Shown: positions 1 to 8,534, counted from the stretch's first letter. The stretch is DNA of 64,000 nucleotides from Propionibacteriales bacterium (GCA_026392455.1 JAPLCB010000004.1:186001-250000); one strand, 5' to 3'. Notes: generated by a model not told the origin, from the sequence alone. Numbers and translations: made by a program.

Positions 1-1
1 C

Positions 2-388
2 GGCAGCGCGAGTGCCTGGGCCTTCGCCTTCGCGGCGGCCGCCGGGCAGACGGTCGGCAAGGTGATCTGGTACTTCGCCGGAATCCACTCGATGAAGCTC
101 AGCTGGCTGCGCAAGAAGATGGAGACCGACAAGTGGAAGGCTTCGTACGCGAGGTGGCACGCCCGGATCGTGGGGCGTCCGGTGATGGCGGGGGCGATCT
201 GCTTCGCGTCCGCGGTCACCGGCTTCCCGCCGCTGGCGGTGGTGGCAGTCCTCGCGGGGTCCTTGCGGATGAACCTCGCGGTGTTCGTCCCAACGGTCCT
301 GGCAGGACGAACCATCCGGTTCTGGCTGGTGATCGAGGGGGCTGCGGTGCTCAAGGACCTGTTCGGACCGCTCCTGGGCCTCGGTTGA
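2..388 (+). CDS. Membrane protein, 3' part only (possible VTT/YqaA-like)
   Basis: The open frame runs in from the left edge of the window without a start, so this is the C-terminal 128 residues of a longer protein. It reads as alternating hydrophobic stretches: an Ala-rich segment near the edge, a charged loop with several Lys and Arg, then two long hydrophobic segments ending in FGPLLGLG. The pattern is that of a small multi-pass inner-membrane protein, and the basic loop between segments recalls the YqaA/VTT (DedA-like) group, but too little is visible to be sure. A GTG at 62 is internal and is not the true start. Confidence 0.55.
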   Translation, partial: GSASAWAFAFAAAAGQTVGKVIWYFAGIHSMKLSWLRKKMETDKWKASYARWHARIVGRPVMAGAICFASAVTGFPPLAVVAVLAGSLRMNLAVFVPTVLAGRTIRFWLVIEGAAVLKDLFGPLLGLG

Positions 389-457
389 GCCCACGAACCG
401 CTCCAGATTGTCCGGACTCCCCATTTTCAGGGCCTTTCGACCGGTAAGGTCTGCCGC

Positions 458-2155
458 GTGATCGTCGAGATGAATCGTTCCCGGACCCGCGCTGCTGTCT
501 ACCGCTTCCGACGCCTGGTCCAGACCCCCCAGGCCTTCAGCAACTGGCCAGGCCTGCTGGTCGGGATGGCACGCGAGGAGGTTGCCGAGGGCCCCGAGAT
601 CCTGACCTTTCACGCGCGGACCGGGCAGACGATCTCGATCCCGAACGCCCCGGGCGCGCGCGTCCCGGTCTACGAGGTCTTCGCAGAGGACTGCTACGAC
701 CTTCGCTGGTTCCTCGGCGACCTGATCGACCGCCCGCTGCACATCCTCGATGTCGGCGCGCACGTCGGCACGTTCTCCACGCACCTGACCAGCATCCACC
801 CGGGTGCCACCGCGGACTGCTTCGAGCCGTCCCCGGACACGTTCCAGTTCCTGAAGTCGAACATCGAGGTCAACGGCAACTCCGACCGGATCACGCCGCA
901 CCAGAAGGCGCTCGCCGGCGAGACCGGTTTCGCGATCTTCGACCTCCAGGGAGCCGGCTCGGGTCACAACCACCTCGCGTTCGACGACCGGGTCGACGGG
1001 TCCGGGGTCCGGGTCGAGACGGTGTCCTTCGACGAGGTCGTCGCGGGCGCCCGCGGCCCGGTCGAGCTGATCAAGATGGACTGCGAGGGTGGCGAGTACG
1101 ACCTGGTCTACAAGTCCTCCAAGGAGAGCTGGGCCAACGTCCAGCGCCTGGTCCTGGAGTACCACACCATGCCGGGCGAGTCCTGGGAGGAGCTGCGGGC
1201 CTGGTTCGCCTCCGTCGGCCTGCACGTTCTCCGGGACGAGCGCTCGAAGATCGCCGGCACCGCTTGGCTCTCGCGCACGCCCCTGCGCGACCCCGAGGGC
1301 CACGGCCCCCGCCGGGCTCTGGGCAAGGTGGCGTACAACGTCCGTCGGGTGTCGCAGACCCCCCGGGCGTTCTCCAACTGGCCGTCCCTGCTGACCGGCC
1401 TGGTCGCGGAGAAGGTCGGCTCGGGCCCGAAGGAGCTGACGTTCGCCAGCCGGACGGGCCAGAAGATCACCTCACCGAACACCCCGGGCGCGCGCCTACC
1501 GGCCTACGAGCAGTACGCCGAGGAGGGCTACCGCCTGAACTGGTTCCTGCAGGCGTTCGCCGGTCAGAAGATCAACGCCTTCGACGTCGGCGCCCACGTC
1601 GGCACCTTCGCCTGCCACCTCGCCGAGGTTGCACCGCAGGCGAGGATCACCTGCTTCGAACCGTCCGCAGCGACGATCTCCTACCTGCAGCGCAACATCG
1701 ACCAGAACGGCCTGTCCGACCGGATCTCGGTCGTCGAGGCGGCGTTGGCGGGCGAGACCGGCTTCGCGGAGTTCGAGGAGCACGGCGGCGCCAGCGTTCA
1801 CAACGGTCTCAAGGCCGCGCACCCGGTCGACGACCCGCACTCGGCCGGCGCGTCGGTCAAGGTCGCGACGTTGAGCTTCGACGACGCGATCGCCCGGGCC
1901 GACGGTCCGGTCACCCTGGTCAAGCTCGACTGCGAGGGCGGCGAGTACCAGCTGGCCTACGGCTCCTCGCCCGAGAGCTGGGCCAACGTGGAGCGTGTCG
2001 TCCTGGAGTACCACGACGTACCGGGGGAGTCCTGGTCCGAGCTGCGCGCCTGGTTCGCCGGCGTCGGCCTGCACCTGGTCGCGCACCGACCCGAACGCGC
2101 GGACCTCGGACTTGCCTGGCTGGCCCGCGGTTTCGTGGGCATCCCCGGGGCCTGA
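458..2155 (+). CDS. Tandem FkbM-family methyltransferase (two fused domains)
   Basis: This 565-residue protein holds two complete FkbM-type SAM-dependent methyltransferase domains. Each half carries the same landmarks about 277 residues apart: QTP(Q/R)AFSNWP near 22 and 299, the SAM-binding DVGAHVGTF near 98 and 375, CFEPS, and DCEGGEY near 207 and 490. Single-domain FkbM proteins are about 250 residues, so this is an internal gene duplication and fusion. FkbM enzymes O-methylate sugars or natural products, and the GT61 glycosyltransferase 15 bases downstream suggests a glycan substrate. The start is GTG at 458, with TAAGG upstream; ATG at 470 is an alternative. Confidence 0.85.
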   Translation: MIVEMNRSRTRAAVYRFRRLVQTPQAFSNWPGLLVGMAREEVAEGPEILTFHARTGQTISIPNAPGARVPVYEVFAEDCYDLRWFLGDLIDRPLHILDVGAHVGTFSTHLTSIHPGATADCFEPSPDTFQFLKSNIEVNGNSDRITPHQKALAGETGFAIFDLQGAGSGHNHLAFDDRVDGSGVRVETVSFDEVVAGARGPVELIKMDCEGGEYDLVYKSSKESWANVQRLVLEYHTMPGESWEELRAWFASVGLHVLRDERSKIAGTAWLSRTPLRDPEGHGPRRALGKVAYNVRRVSQTPRAFSNWPSLLTGLVAEKVGSGPKELTFASRTGQKITSPNTPGARLPAYEQYAEEGYRLNWFLQAFAGQKINAFDVGAHVGTFACHLAEVAPQARITCFEPSAATISYLQRNIDQNGLSDRISVVEAALAGETGFAEFEEHGGASVHNGLKAAHPVDDPHSAGASVKVATLSFDDAIARADGPVTLVKLDCEGGEYQLAYGSSPESWANVERVVLEYHDVPGESWSELRAWFAGVGLHLVAHRPERADLGLAWLARGFVGIPGA

Positions 2156-2170
2156 GTCCAGCGCCGACCG

Positions 2171-3370
2171 GTGGTACGTCTCTCCGAGAGTCTGCGTCCG
2201 TACTTCGCGCCGCTGAAATCGGTCTACACGGCCGGGACCCGCGCGGTCTCGCCTGCCACCGTGCGCCTCAGCCGGCTCCGCGGGGGCTGGTTGCCGCCCG
2301 GGGCCGTCACGACGATGGAGGAGGCCGCGCGTGACGGCGGCACCTTCACCGTCGCGCGTCCCGAGGAGGTTCTGCACCGGGCCCGCCCGGCCGGGTACCC
2401 CGAGCGCTACCCGGCGTTCGAGGAGGCCCTGGTCGAGATCGTCCCGCGGGTCGGGGTCCTGGAGCTGGCCGGTGGTCGGGTGCTGCAGCCGCACGCGGTG
2501 GTGGTGACCAACCAGAACCGCTGGCTGTGGGAGCTGTGCTGGTACTTCGGTACGACCAAGCCCCGCCAGCACCCGATCTACACCCACCCGTTCCCGCCGG
2601 ACCCGGTCGAGGTCCCCGGACGACTCGGGGTGCTGGCGACCCGGGGCGACCACAACTACTACCACTTCCTGCACGACGTGCTGCCGCGAGTGGCCGTGCT
2701 CGAGCAGGCCGGGGTCGCACGACCGGACCGCTGGTACGTCCCCCACACGACCCGGTTCCAGCGCGAGCTGCTGGCGCTGTGGGGGATCGGTGAGGACGAG
2801 ATCGTCAACAGCGACGAGGTCCGGCACGTCCGGGCCGAGACCCTGGTGGTCCCCGGGCTGGCGTCCATGGTCGAGCGCAACCCGCCGTGGGTCTCCCGGT
2901 TGCTGCGCTCCCGGCTGGTGCCGGCCGGAGTCGAGCGGGTGCCGGGTCGCTACCTCTACCTGTCCCGCAACGCGGGGCTGCACAACCGCGCGATCCTGAA
3001 CGAGTCCGAGGTGCTGGCTCTGCTGGTGCCGCTCGGCTTCGACGTCGTCGACCCCGGAGACCTCTCGATCGTCGAGCAGATCCGGTTGTTCGCGGAGGCG
3101 GACGTGATCGTCGCGCCGCACGGGGCCTCGCTCGCGAACCTCCCGTTCTGCAGCCCGGGCTCGACCGTGCTGGAGCTGTTCCCGAGCCAGTCGATGGTGG
3201 CGGACTACTGGAAGATGACCTGCGGGGTGGAGGGGCTGGAGTACCAGTACCTGAGCGGGACCGGGCCCGCCGCCGGCACCCGGCGTGAGCAGTTCGTCGT
3301 GGCCGACATCACCGTGGACCTGCCACGGCTGGAGTCGATGGTCACAGCGTTGCTGGCGGCACGCCAGTAG
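2171..3370 (+). CDS. GT61 family glycosyltransferase (DUF563)
   Basis: The 399-residue protein has the marks of the GT61/DUF563 family: YYHFLHDVLPR near residue 163, the YLYLSRN strand, and the late block APHGASLANLPFCSPGSTVLEL near 317. Members transfer sugars such as xylose or GlcNAc in eukaryotes; bacterial members sit in polysaccharide loci and their acceptors are mostly unknown. It has no signal peptide and no clear membrane segment, so it should work in the cytoplasm. It follows the double FkbM gene by 15 bases and is probably cotranscribed. The start is GTG with no strong ribosome-binding site. The specific donor and product cannot be read from the sequence. Confidence 0.82.
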   Translation: MVRLSESLRPYFAPLKSVYTAGTRAVSPATVRLSRLRGGWLPPGAVTTMEEAARDGGTFTVARPEEVLHRARPAGYPERYPAFEEALVEIVPRVGVLELAGGRVLQPHAVVVTNQNRWLWELCWYFGTTKPRQHPIYTHPFPPDPVEVPGRLGVLATRGDHNYYHFLHDVLPRVAVLEQAGVARPDRWYVPHTTRFQRELLALWGIGEDEIVNSDEVRHVRAETLVVPGLASMVERNPPWVSRLLRSRLVPAGVERVPGRYLYLSRNAGLHNRAILNESEVLALLVPLGFDVVDPGDLSIVEQIRLFAEADVIVAPHGASLANLPFCSPGSTVLELFPSQSMVADYWKMTCGVEGLEYQYLSGTGPAAGTRREQFVVADITVDLPRLESMVTALLAARQ

Positions 3371-3405
3371 CCGACCACCCCCTCGGGACCGGTAGGATGC
3401 CGCTC

Positions 3406-3564
3406 ATGAACATCCTGCTCACTGCACTCTCCGGCGGCGGTACCTCTGCAGTCTCCGACGGCACCTACTGGGCGCCGTACTACATCGGCGGCGGCATCCT
3501 GCTCCTCCTGCTCGCCATGGTCTGGGCCGTGATGTCCTTCGGCAAGGGACGCGAGCACTCCTGA
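3406..3564 (+). CDS. Small single-pass membrane protein (52 aa)
   Basis: An ATG opens a 52-residue frame with a short polar N-terminus ([13 protein letters not shown]), one hydrophobic helix of about 20 residues (roughly 27-46, rich in Ile, Leu, Val and Trp) and a short basic tail GKGREHS. Codon third positions are nearly all G or C, as in true genes of this genome. It lies between GT61 and nadD, and nadD starts 35 bases after its stop, so it probably leads the nadD operon. No function is recognised. Confidence 0.6.
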   Translation: MNILLTALSGGGTSAVSDGTYWAPYYIGGGILLLLLAMVWAVMSFGKGREHS

Positions 3565-3599
3565 GCCCGCAGAAGGACGCGGGTCCACGCCGGGTCGGG

Positions 3600-4181
3600 G
3601 TGATGGGCGGGACGTTCGATCCCGTCCACAACGGTCACCTCGTCGCAGCCAGCGAGGTCCAGGCGTTCTTCGACCTCGACGAGGTCATCTTCGTGCCCAC
3701 CGGGCAGCCCTGGCAGAAGGCACAGCGCCAGGTCACCTGGGCCGAGCACCGGTACCTGATGACCGTGGTCGCTACCGCCTCGAACCCGAGGTTCACGGTC
3801 TCGCGGGTCGACATCGACCGGGACGGACCGACGTACACGATCGACACGCTCCGGGACCTGGCGAGGTCACTGCCGGGCGCCGAGCTCTACTTCATCACCG
3901 GTGCCGACGCACTGGCCGAGATCTTCACCTGGCGCGACGCAGCGGACCTGTTCGAGCTGGCGCACTTCGTGGGGTGCACCCGGCCGGGCTACGAGATGGG
4001 CGTCGACACCCTGACCGGGATCCCGGCCGACCGGGTGACCATCCTGGAGATCCCCGCCCTGGCGATCTCCTCGACCGACTGCCGCGAACGCACGGCAGCC
4101 GGTCAACCTGTCTGGTACCTCGTCCCCGACGGGGTCGTGCAGTACATCGCGAAGCACAACTTGTACGGAGCTCCCTCATGA
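3600..4181 (+). CDS. nadD: Nicotinate-nucleotide adenylyltransferase
   Basis: NadD transfers AMP from ATP to nicotinate mononucleotide to make deamido-NAD in NAD synthesis. The signature is clear: [11 protein letters not shown] at the N-terminus with the HxGH nucleotidyltransferase motif, [10 protein letters not shown], and the late ISSTDCRER block that matches the family's ISST motif. The length of 193 residues fits the family. The start is uncertain: GTG 3600 and ATG 3603 sit directly before the first beta strand, which usually has a few residues ahead of it. The frame is open upstream (PRRVGVMGG...), so a rare start such as CTG 3561 is possible. Its stop overlaps the rsfS start (ATGA). Confidence 0.95.
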   Translation: MMGGTFDPVHNGHLVAASEVQAFFDLDEVIFVPTGQPWQKAQRQVTWAEHRYLMTVVATASNPRFTVSRVDIDRDGPTYTIDTLRDLARSLPGAELYFITGADALAEIFTWRDAADLFELAHFVGCTRPGYEMGVDTLTGIPADRVTILEIPALAISSTDCRERTAAGQPVWYLVPDGVVQYIAKHNLYGAPS

Positions 4182-4591
4182 CCGCCACCCCCCGCGCCAT
4201 CGAGCTGATCCAGGCCGCCGCCGCTGCTGCCTCGGAGAAGAAGGCCACCGAGATCGTCGCCTTCGACGTCTCCGACCAGCTGGTCATCACCGATGCCTTC
4301 CTGGTCGCGTCCGCGGCCAACGAACGCCAGGTCAAGTCGGTCGTCGACGAGATCGAGGACGCCCTGCGACTGCTGGGCGCCAAGCCGGTACGCCGCGAGG
4401 GCGTCCGCGACGGCCGCTGGGCGCTGATCGACTACGCCGACATCGTGGTCCACGTCCAGCATGCCGAGGAGCGGCAGTTCTACGCTCTGGAGCGGTTGTG
4501 GCGCGACTGCCCGTCGATCGACGTCACCGACGCCGTCGGACCGCTCGACGGTCCGCCGGCGGCACCGGCGGCCTTCGACCAGGATCTGTGA
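4178..4591 (+). CDS. rsfS: Ribosomal silencing factor RsfS
   Basis: RsfS binds ribosomal protein L14 on the large subunit and blocks subunit joining when nutrients are scarce. The 137-residue protein has the family core: an N-terminal helix, [20 protein letters not shown], then [19 protein letters not shown] and [10 protein letters not shown] proline/alanine-rich tail of about 25 residues follows. The start is ATG 4178, overlapping nadD by four bases, so the two are translationally coupled; its own stop overlaps the next gene's GTG in the same way. The nadD-rsfS pairing is conserved across bacteria. Confidence 0.95.
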   Translation: MTATPRAIELIQAAAAAASEKKATEIVAFDVSDQLVITDAFLVASAANERQVKSVVDEIEDALRLLGAKPVRREGVRDGRWALIDYADIVVHVQHAEERQFYALERLWRDCPSIDVTDAVGPLDGPPAAPAAFDQDL

Positions 4592-5244
4592 CCCGGCTCG
4601 TCCTGGTCCGCCACGGGCGGACGGCCTGGAACCTCGAGGGACGGGCCCAGGGGCACACCGACGTCGATCTCGACGTAACCGGTCGTGCCCAGGCTGCTGC
4701 GCTGGCTCCGGTGCTCGCCGCGCTGAACCCCACCGTGCTCTGGAGCAGCGACCTGGCCCGGGCCCGTCAGACGGCCGCGGAGGTGGCTGCGGCTACCGAC
4801 CTCAGCCCTCGCTTCGACGCCCGGCTGCGCGAGTTCGACGTGGGCGAGCGGGCGGGCCTGGACGTCGCTGAGTTCGCCGACCGGTTCCCGGAGTCGTACG
4901 CGTCCTGGAAGGCCGGTCACATCACCGGCGGGGTGCCCGGAGCCGAGACCCCTGAGCAGGTCATCGACCGGATGGTGCCGGCGCTGACCGAGATCTGGTC
5001 GGCGATCGAGCCGGGGGAGACCACGGTGGTGATCTCGCACGGTGCCTGCCTCAAGGTCGCCCTGGTGGCGTTCCTCGGCTGGCCGGCGGAGCTCGGCCGG
5101 TCCTTGCGGGGGCTGGACAACTGCGGCTGGGTGGTCCTCGAACCGGGGCCGGACGGCGGTGGCATCCGGATGGTCTCCTACAACGTCACCGTCCACCCGG
5201 TCTCCAGCGGGCCGGGAACGGCGTCCGCGGCACCGATCGCCTGA
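4588..5244 (+). CDS. Histidine phosphatase family protein (phosphoglycerate mutase-like)
   Basis: This 218-residue protein belongs to the histidine phosphatase (branch 1) superfamily. The catalytic RHG motif is at residues 8-10 (LVRHGRTAWN), followed by SSDLARARQTA, the acidic EFDVGE and the second catalytic His in ISHGA. The likely activity is phosphatase on a small phospho-compound. In actinobacteria a member is often the third gene after nadD-rsfS, and the GTGA overlap with rsfS supports one operon. The substrate cannot be told from sequence, and a glucosyl-3-phosphoglycerate phosphatase role is only one possibility. Confidence 0.88.
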   Translation: MTRLVLVRHGRTAWNLEGRAQGHTDVDLDVTGRAQAAALAPVLAALNPTVLWSSDLARARQTAAEVAAATDLSPRFDARLREFDVGERAGLDVAEFADRFPESYASWKAGHITGGVPGAETPEQVIDRMVPALTEIWSAIEPGETTVVISHGACLKVALVAFLGWPAELGRSLRGLDNCGWVVLEPGPDGGGIRMVSYNVTVHPVSSGPGTASAAPIA

Positions 5245-5338
5245 GCCGATCGGCCGCTAAACCGACCCCGGATTTCCTGTTGGCCTGCCGTTCGGCTAAT
5301 CTTCTGCACGTTGTCCGGAGCGATCCGGACAGCGGTTC

Positions 5339-5411
5339 GGGGCTGTGGCGCAGCTGGTAGCGCATCTGCATGGCATGCAGAGGGTCAGGGGTTCGAGTCC
5401 CCTCAGCTCCA
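5339..5411 (+). tRNA. tRNA-Ala (anticodon GGC)
   Basis: The 73-base cloverleaf folds by eye: the acceptor stem GGGGCTG pairs with CAGCTCC (one G-T pair), the D arm is GCGC/GCGC, the anticodon stem TCTGC/GCAGA encloses loop ATGGCAT with anticodon GGC, and the T arm AGGGG/CCCCT encloses TTCGAGT. The discriminator base is A and CCA is not encoded. A GC hairpin terminator follows within 10 bases. A copy of the 3' half lies 114 bases downstream. Confidence 0.96.
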
Positions 5412-5459
5412 CCGGACAGGGAGCCGCCTTCGGGCGGCTTCCGTCGTTTTCTGCCGGGT
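5376..5459 (+). repeat. Direct repeat, copy 1 (tRNA 3' half plus terminator)
   Basis: These 84 bases run from the anticodon stem of tRNA-Ala through its terminator. They match 5490-5573 at 83 of 84 positions, the one difference being G at 5415 against A at 5529. The copies lie 114 bases apart. Confidence 0.95.
5421..5450 (+). terminator. Intrinsic terminator of tRNA-Ala
   Basis: The stem AGCCGCC/GGCGGCT (5422-5428 and 5433-5439) closes a TTCG tetraloop and is followed by a short T run (5447-5450). It lies directly after the tRNA and is repeated exactly at 5536-5564. Confidence 0.75.
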
Positions 5460-5489
5460 GCAGCGGGTGGCGGCTCTGTGGGACGGGCC

Positions 5490-5573
5490 TGCAGAGGGTC
5501 AGGGGTTCGAGTCCCCTCAGCTCCACCGAACAGGGAGCCGCCTTCGGGCGGCTTCCGTCGTTTTCTGCCGGGT
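5490..5573 (+). repeat. Direct repeat, copy 2: orphan tRNA-Ala 3' half plus terminator
   Basis: This near-exact copy of 5376-5459 contains the 3' anticodon arm, variable loop, T arm, acceptor 3' strand and terminator of tRNA-Ala. The 5' half of a tRNA is missing: the 30 bases before it (5460-5489) do not form an acceptor or D arm. It cannot be a working tRNA. It resembles the duplicated tRNA end left by an integrating element, or a local tandem duplication. Confidence 0.9.
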
Positions 5574-5578
5574 AGCCG

Positions 5579-7537
5579 TCAGCCGTCGTAGTCGATCCGC
5601 AGCTCTTCGCTGACGGGGTGCGCCTGGCAGGTCAGGATGTAGCCGCGTTCGATCTCGTCCTCGTCGAGGGCGTGGTTCTGGTCCATCACGGCTCGACCGA
5701 GGAGCACCTTGGCGCGGCAGGTGCCACACGCGCCGCCGGCGCAGGAGTACGGCGGTTCGAGACCCTGCTGGATCGCGGCGTCCAGGATCGTGTCGCCGGC
5801 CGACCGCAGTGAGAAGGTCGATTCGACGCCGTCGAGGGAGACCATCACCTGGCTCTCGATGTCGATCCCGATGTCGACCTGGGACGGCTCGGTGTGGAAG
5901 ACCTCGGTGAGGACGCAGCCGTCGATCGTGTCCTTGACCGAATCGACCAGGGCCTGCGGGCCGCAGAGGAACCAGGCGTCGACGTCGGCCGGCGCGAGCT
6001 CGCTGACCAGCTCGGCGGTGACCCGTCCGGTGAGTCCTGCATCCGGCCTCCGGGACAGGACGTGGTGGACCGTGAGGCGTTCCCCGGCGAGCCCGGCCAG
6101 CTCGGCACCGAACATCGTGGTCTCCGGTGTCCGGTTGCCGTAGATCAAGGTGAAGGTGCTGTTCGGTTCCGTCTCCAGGGTCGTCGAGATGATCGACATC
6201 AGCGGGGTGATGCCCGAACCTGCCGCCACCGCGACGTAGGTACGGTTCGCCTCTGGGTCGAGGGCGAGGTGGAACCGTCCGGTCGGGGACATCACGTCGA
6301 GGATGTCGTCGGCACGAAGCTCGTGGTTGACGTACGTCGAGAAGACCCCGCCCGGGACCTCCTTGACGGCGACGCTCAACGTCCTGGCTGAGACCGGTGC
6401 CACGATCGAGTAGCTCCGTCGGACGTCATGGCCGTCGATGACAGCGCGCAGCGTGATGTGCTGGCCCTGCACGTAGCGGTACTCGTGAGCCAGGTCCGAC
6501 GGGACGTCGAAGGTGACCAGCTTGCTGTCGTGGGTCAACGGGTCGATCGAACGCACCCGCAGCGGGTGGAACACCGGGCGCTGCGCCGAGGCACGACCTG
6601 GCGTCGGCCCGAGGTCGTCGGTGAGCCGGCGCCAGGTGCGGTACTCGCTGGGTGACAGGGATCGGCCGAACCAGGTGGAGATGGCCGCGTTGCGGTCGAG
6701 GTAGGCCTGCTCGTTGCGGCGCCACGCGCGCACGTAGCGGTAGAACGGCACGCTCGGGTGCAGGTGATGGACGAGGTGGTAGTTCTGGTAGACGAACAGG
6801 GGCGTCATCCAGGACTCGCCGCCGACGCGGATCCGGGTGGCCTGGTACTTGTTCTCGCGCTGGGTCGTGGTGAGTCCGTGGTGCGGCAGGTAGTCGAACC
6901 ACCAGGCGAGGACCACCAGGCCGATGCGCTGCGGTACCAGGTAGAGCCAGACCACCTCGGCGGCGTAGCCGCTGGTCATCAGGACGGCAGCGCCGCTGAC
7001 CACGGCTGCCAGGATCGCGACGGCCGCAGCGGCTTCCGGGCGCGGGCGGTCCTTGATGCGCCGGAGGTAGAACACCAGGTACCAGAGGTCGATCGTCGCC
7101 CAGCGCAGCGGGTGCTGCCAGGTCGGACCAGCGCTCGTCCAGTTGTCGGGATCCACGGACATCGGCTCGTTGGTGTTGCGGTGGTGCTCGATGTGGATGA
7201 ACTTGACCACCGGGAAGCTGGTGTACCCCGTGACGAAGGGGACCGAGAGGTGGCCGAAGGCGTTGTTGAGGCGGGTGTTGGTGCTGATCGCATGATGGGT
7301 CGCCTCGTGCAGGACGCTGAACATCAGGAAGGTGACTGCTGCACCCATCGGAACCGTCAGCCAGTGCGACCAACCGCCGGCCAGGACGCCGTACGCCTCG
7401 GCAACGAAGAGGGCCAGGGTGCCGACGTACAGCGCCGTGGTGGGAAGCGCGAGCGCGGGCACCTTCTCGCCGGGATCAGGCAGCCCGAGGACCGGTGTTC
7501 GCGCGGGTGTGATCCCTGGCAGGACTGTTTCGGACAT
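5579..7537 (-). CDS. Fatty acid desaturase fused to ferredoxin reductase and [2Fe-2S] domain
   Basis: The 652-residue protein joins two enzymes. The N-terminal part is a membrane-bound di-iron desaturase with its three histidine boxes, HEATHH (77-82), HIEHH (115-119) and HLVHH (254-258), among hydrophobic helices. From about 320 comes an FAD/NAD(P)-binding reductase with RSYS (374-377) and GSGITPL, then a plant-type [2Fe-2S] domain with Cys 599, 604, 607 and 637. The reductase would carry electrons from NAD(P)H to the di-iron site, so the enzyme should be self-sufficient. Mycobacterial DesA3 and Rv3230c do this as two proteins. I chose ATG 7537 because the frame upstream is low-complexity and holds the operator-like repeat. 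Substrate unknown; hydroxylation instead of desaturation is possible. Confidence 0.87.
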   Translation of the reverse strand: MSETVLPGITPARTPVLGLPDPGEKVPALALPTTALYVGTLALFVAEAYGVLAGGWSHWLTVPMGAAVTFLMFSVLHEATHHAISTNTRLNNAFGHLSVPFVTGYTSFPVVKFIHIEHHRNTNEPMSVDPDNWTSAGPTWQHPLRWATIDLWYLVFYLRRIKDRPRPEAAAAVAILAAVVSGAAVLMTSGYAAEVVWLYLVPQRIGLVVLAWWFDYLPHHGLTTTQRENKYQATRIRVGGESWMTPLFVYQNYHLVHHLHPSVPFYRYVRAWRRNEQAYLDRNAAISTWFGRSLSPSEYRTWRRLTDDLGPTPGRASAQRPVFHPLRVRSIDPLTHDSKLVTFDVPSDLAHEYRYVQGQHITLRAVIDGHDVRRSYSIVAPVSARTLSVAVKEVPGGVFSTYVNHELRADDILDVMSPTGRFHLALDPEANRTYVAVAAGSGITPLMSIISTTLETEPNSTFTLIYGNRTPETTMFGAELAGLAGERLTVHHVLSRRPDAGLTGRVTAELVSELAPADVDAWFLCGPQALVDSVKDTIDGCVLTEVFHTEPSQVDIGIDIESQVMVSLDGVESTFSLRSAGDTILDAAIQQGLEPPYSCAGGACGTCRAKVLLGRAVMDQNHALDEDEIERGYILTCQAHPVSEELRIDYDG

Positions 7538-7554
7538 CGGGCCTCGTTTGGTCG

Positions 7555-7586
7555 CACTTGTACAAACAGGGGTAGTTTGTAAAGTG
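7555..7586. promoter_or_regulatory. Imperfect inverted repeat upstream of the desaturase gene
   Basis: CACTTGTACAAAC (7555-7567) faces GTTTGTAAAGTG (7575-7586) across seven bases, with one extra base in the left arm. It lies about 20 bases before the ATG, inside an A+T-rich patch of otherwise GC-rich DNA, where a repressor of TetR type would block transcription. No regulator is assigned. Confidence 0.45.
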
Positions 7587-7714
7587 AACCACGTCAGGCA
7601 GTACGAAGGAAGACCTGAACAGGTCGGCGGTGCTCGGCGACGAAACACCGCCAACCCGACAGTCGGCACCATGCCCTGGCCCCCGCCCTGCTCGGGCAGG
7701 ACGTTTCGGGCGGC

Positions 7715-8503
7715 TCAGGCCCTCGTCAGGACCGACCGGGTGAACTCGTCGGCCGGGAACATCAGCTCGATCCGCAACGATGCCAGGGTGACGCTGTGCG
7801 GCGCGCCGAACGTGGTGAACATGCTCAGGAAGGCCAGCTCACCGGCACGGGTTGCGTAGCGCGTCGTCAGCGTCGGTGGGAACCGCACCGGGGCCGCCGT
7901 GGCGGGGACGAGGGCCTCGAGCGCTTCGACCCGCGGGCGAAGCGTCGGCTCGGTGGCCATCTCGTGCCGGAGCTGGTCCATCAACGAGGCGGCCACCTCC
8001 TCCAGGTTCACGATGGCCGCACCGAGGTCACCCATCGCCAGGTCCAGGAGGTTCACCGGTGCCGTGCCCGCCGGAGCGCCGTCGACGCCAGGTGCGGTGA
8101 CGTCGCTCCCGACCGCGTCCAGGAGCCAGGGCACCCCGCTGTTGGCGGCCAGCACGTCCCAGCGGCTGTCCAGCAGGAGGGCCGGCCACGGCTCGTGCGA
8201 GCGCAGCAGGTGGCTGGCAGCACGGTGGGCCTCGCCGAGCAGGTCGTCGGACCAGGCGCTGTCGTCGAAAGCAGGCGCGTACCCGGCCGCTTGGAGGGCT
8301 TCGTTGCGCAGGACGAGAGGAGCGCCCAGGTGGTCCAGCCATCGCAGCAGCAGGGGGCGGCTGGGACGGCTGCGTCCCAGCTCGACGAAGGAGACGTGGC
8401 GCTGGCTGACCCCGAGCCCCAGGGCCAGGTCCCACTGGCTCATCCGGACGCGCCCGCGGGCCTCGCGAAGGAGGTCGGGAAGGGGGAGGTCCAGGACGGT
8501 CAC
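7715..8503 (-). CDS. XRE-family regulator with MmyB-like ligand-binding domain
   Basis: The 262-residue protein starts with a lambda-repressor-type helix-turn-helix (about 8-65: RVRMSQWDLALGLGVSQRHVSFVELGRSRP) and continues with a domain of the MmyB type, seen in LLDSRWDVLAANSGVPWLL and a C-terminal FTTFGAPHSVTLASLRIELMFP block. Such proteins are actinobacterial regulators thought to sense fatty acids or similar ligands. The start is GTG 8503. The gene is divergent from a small membrane protein gene, and a 23-base palindrome sits between them, its likely operator. The desaturase gene lies 177 bases downstream on the same strand and may also be a target. Confidence 0.85.
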   Translation of the reverse strand: MTVLDLPLPDLLREARGRVRMSQWDLALGLGVSQRHVSFVELGRSRPSRPLLLRWLDHLGAPLVLRNEALQAAGYAPAFDDSAWSDDLLGEAHRAASHLLRSHEPWPALLLDSRWDVLAANSGVPWLLDAVGSDVTAPGVDGAPAGTAPVNLLDLAMGDLGAAIVNLEEVAASLMDQLRHEMATEPTLRPRVEALEALVPATAAPVRFPPTLTTRYATRAGELAFLSMFTTFGAPHSVTLASLRIELMFPADEFTRSVLTRA

Positions 8504-8534
8504 CCCTCGATTGAAGCGGCTGGTCGTCGTGAGC

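Noticed and set aside
5490-5573. Second tRNA-Ala gene
   Set aside because: Only the 3' half is present; no acceptor 5' strand or D arm.
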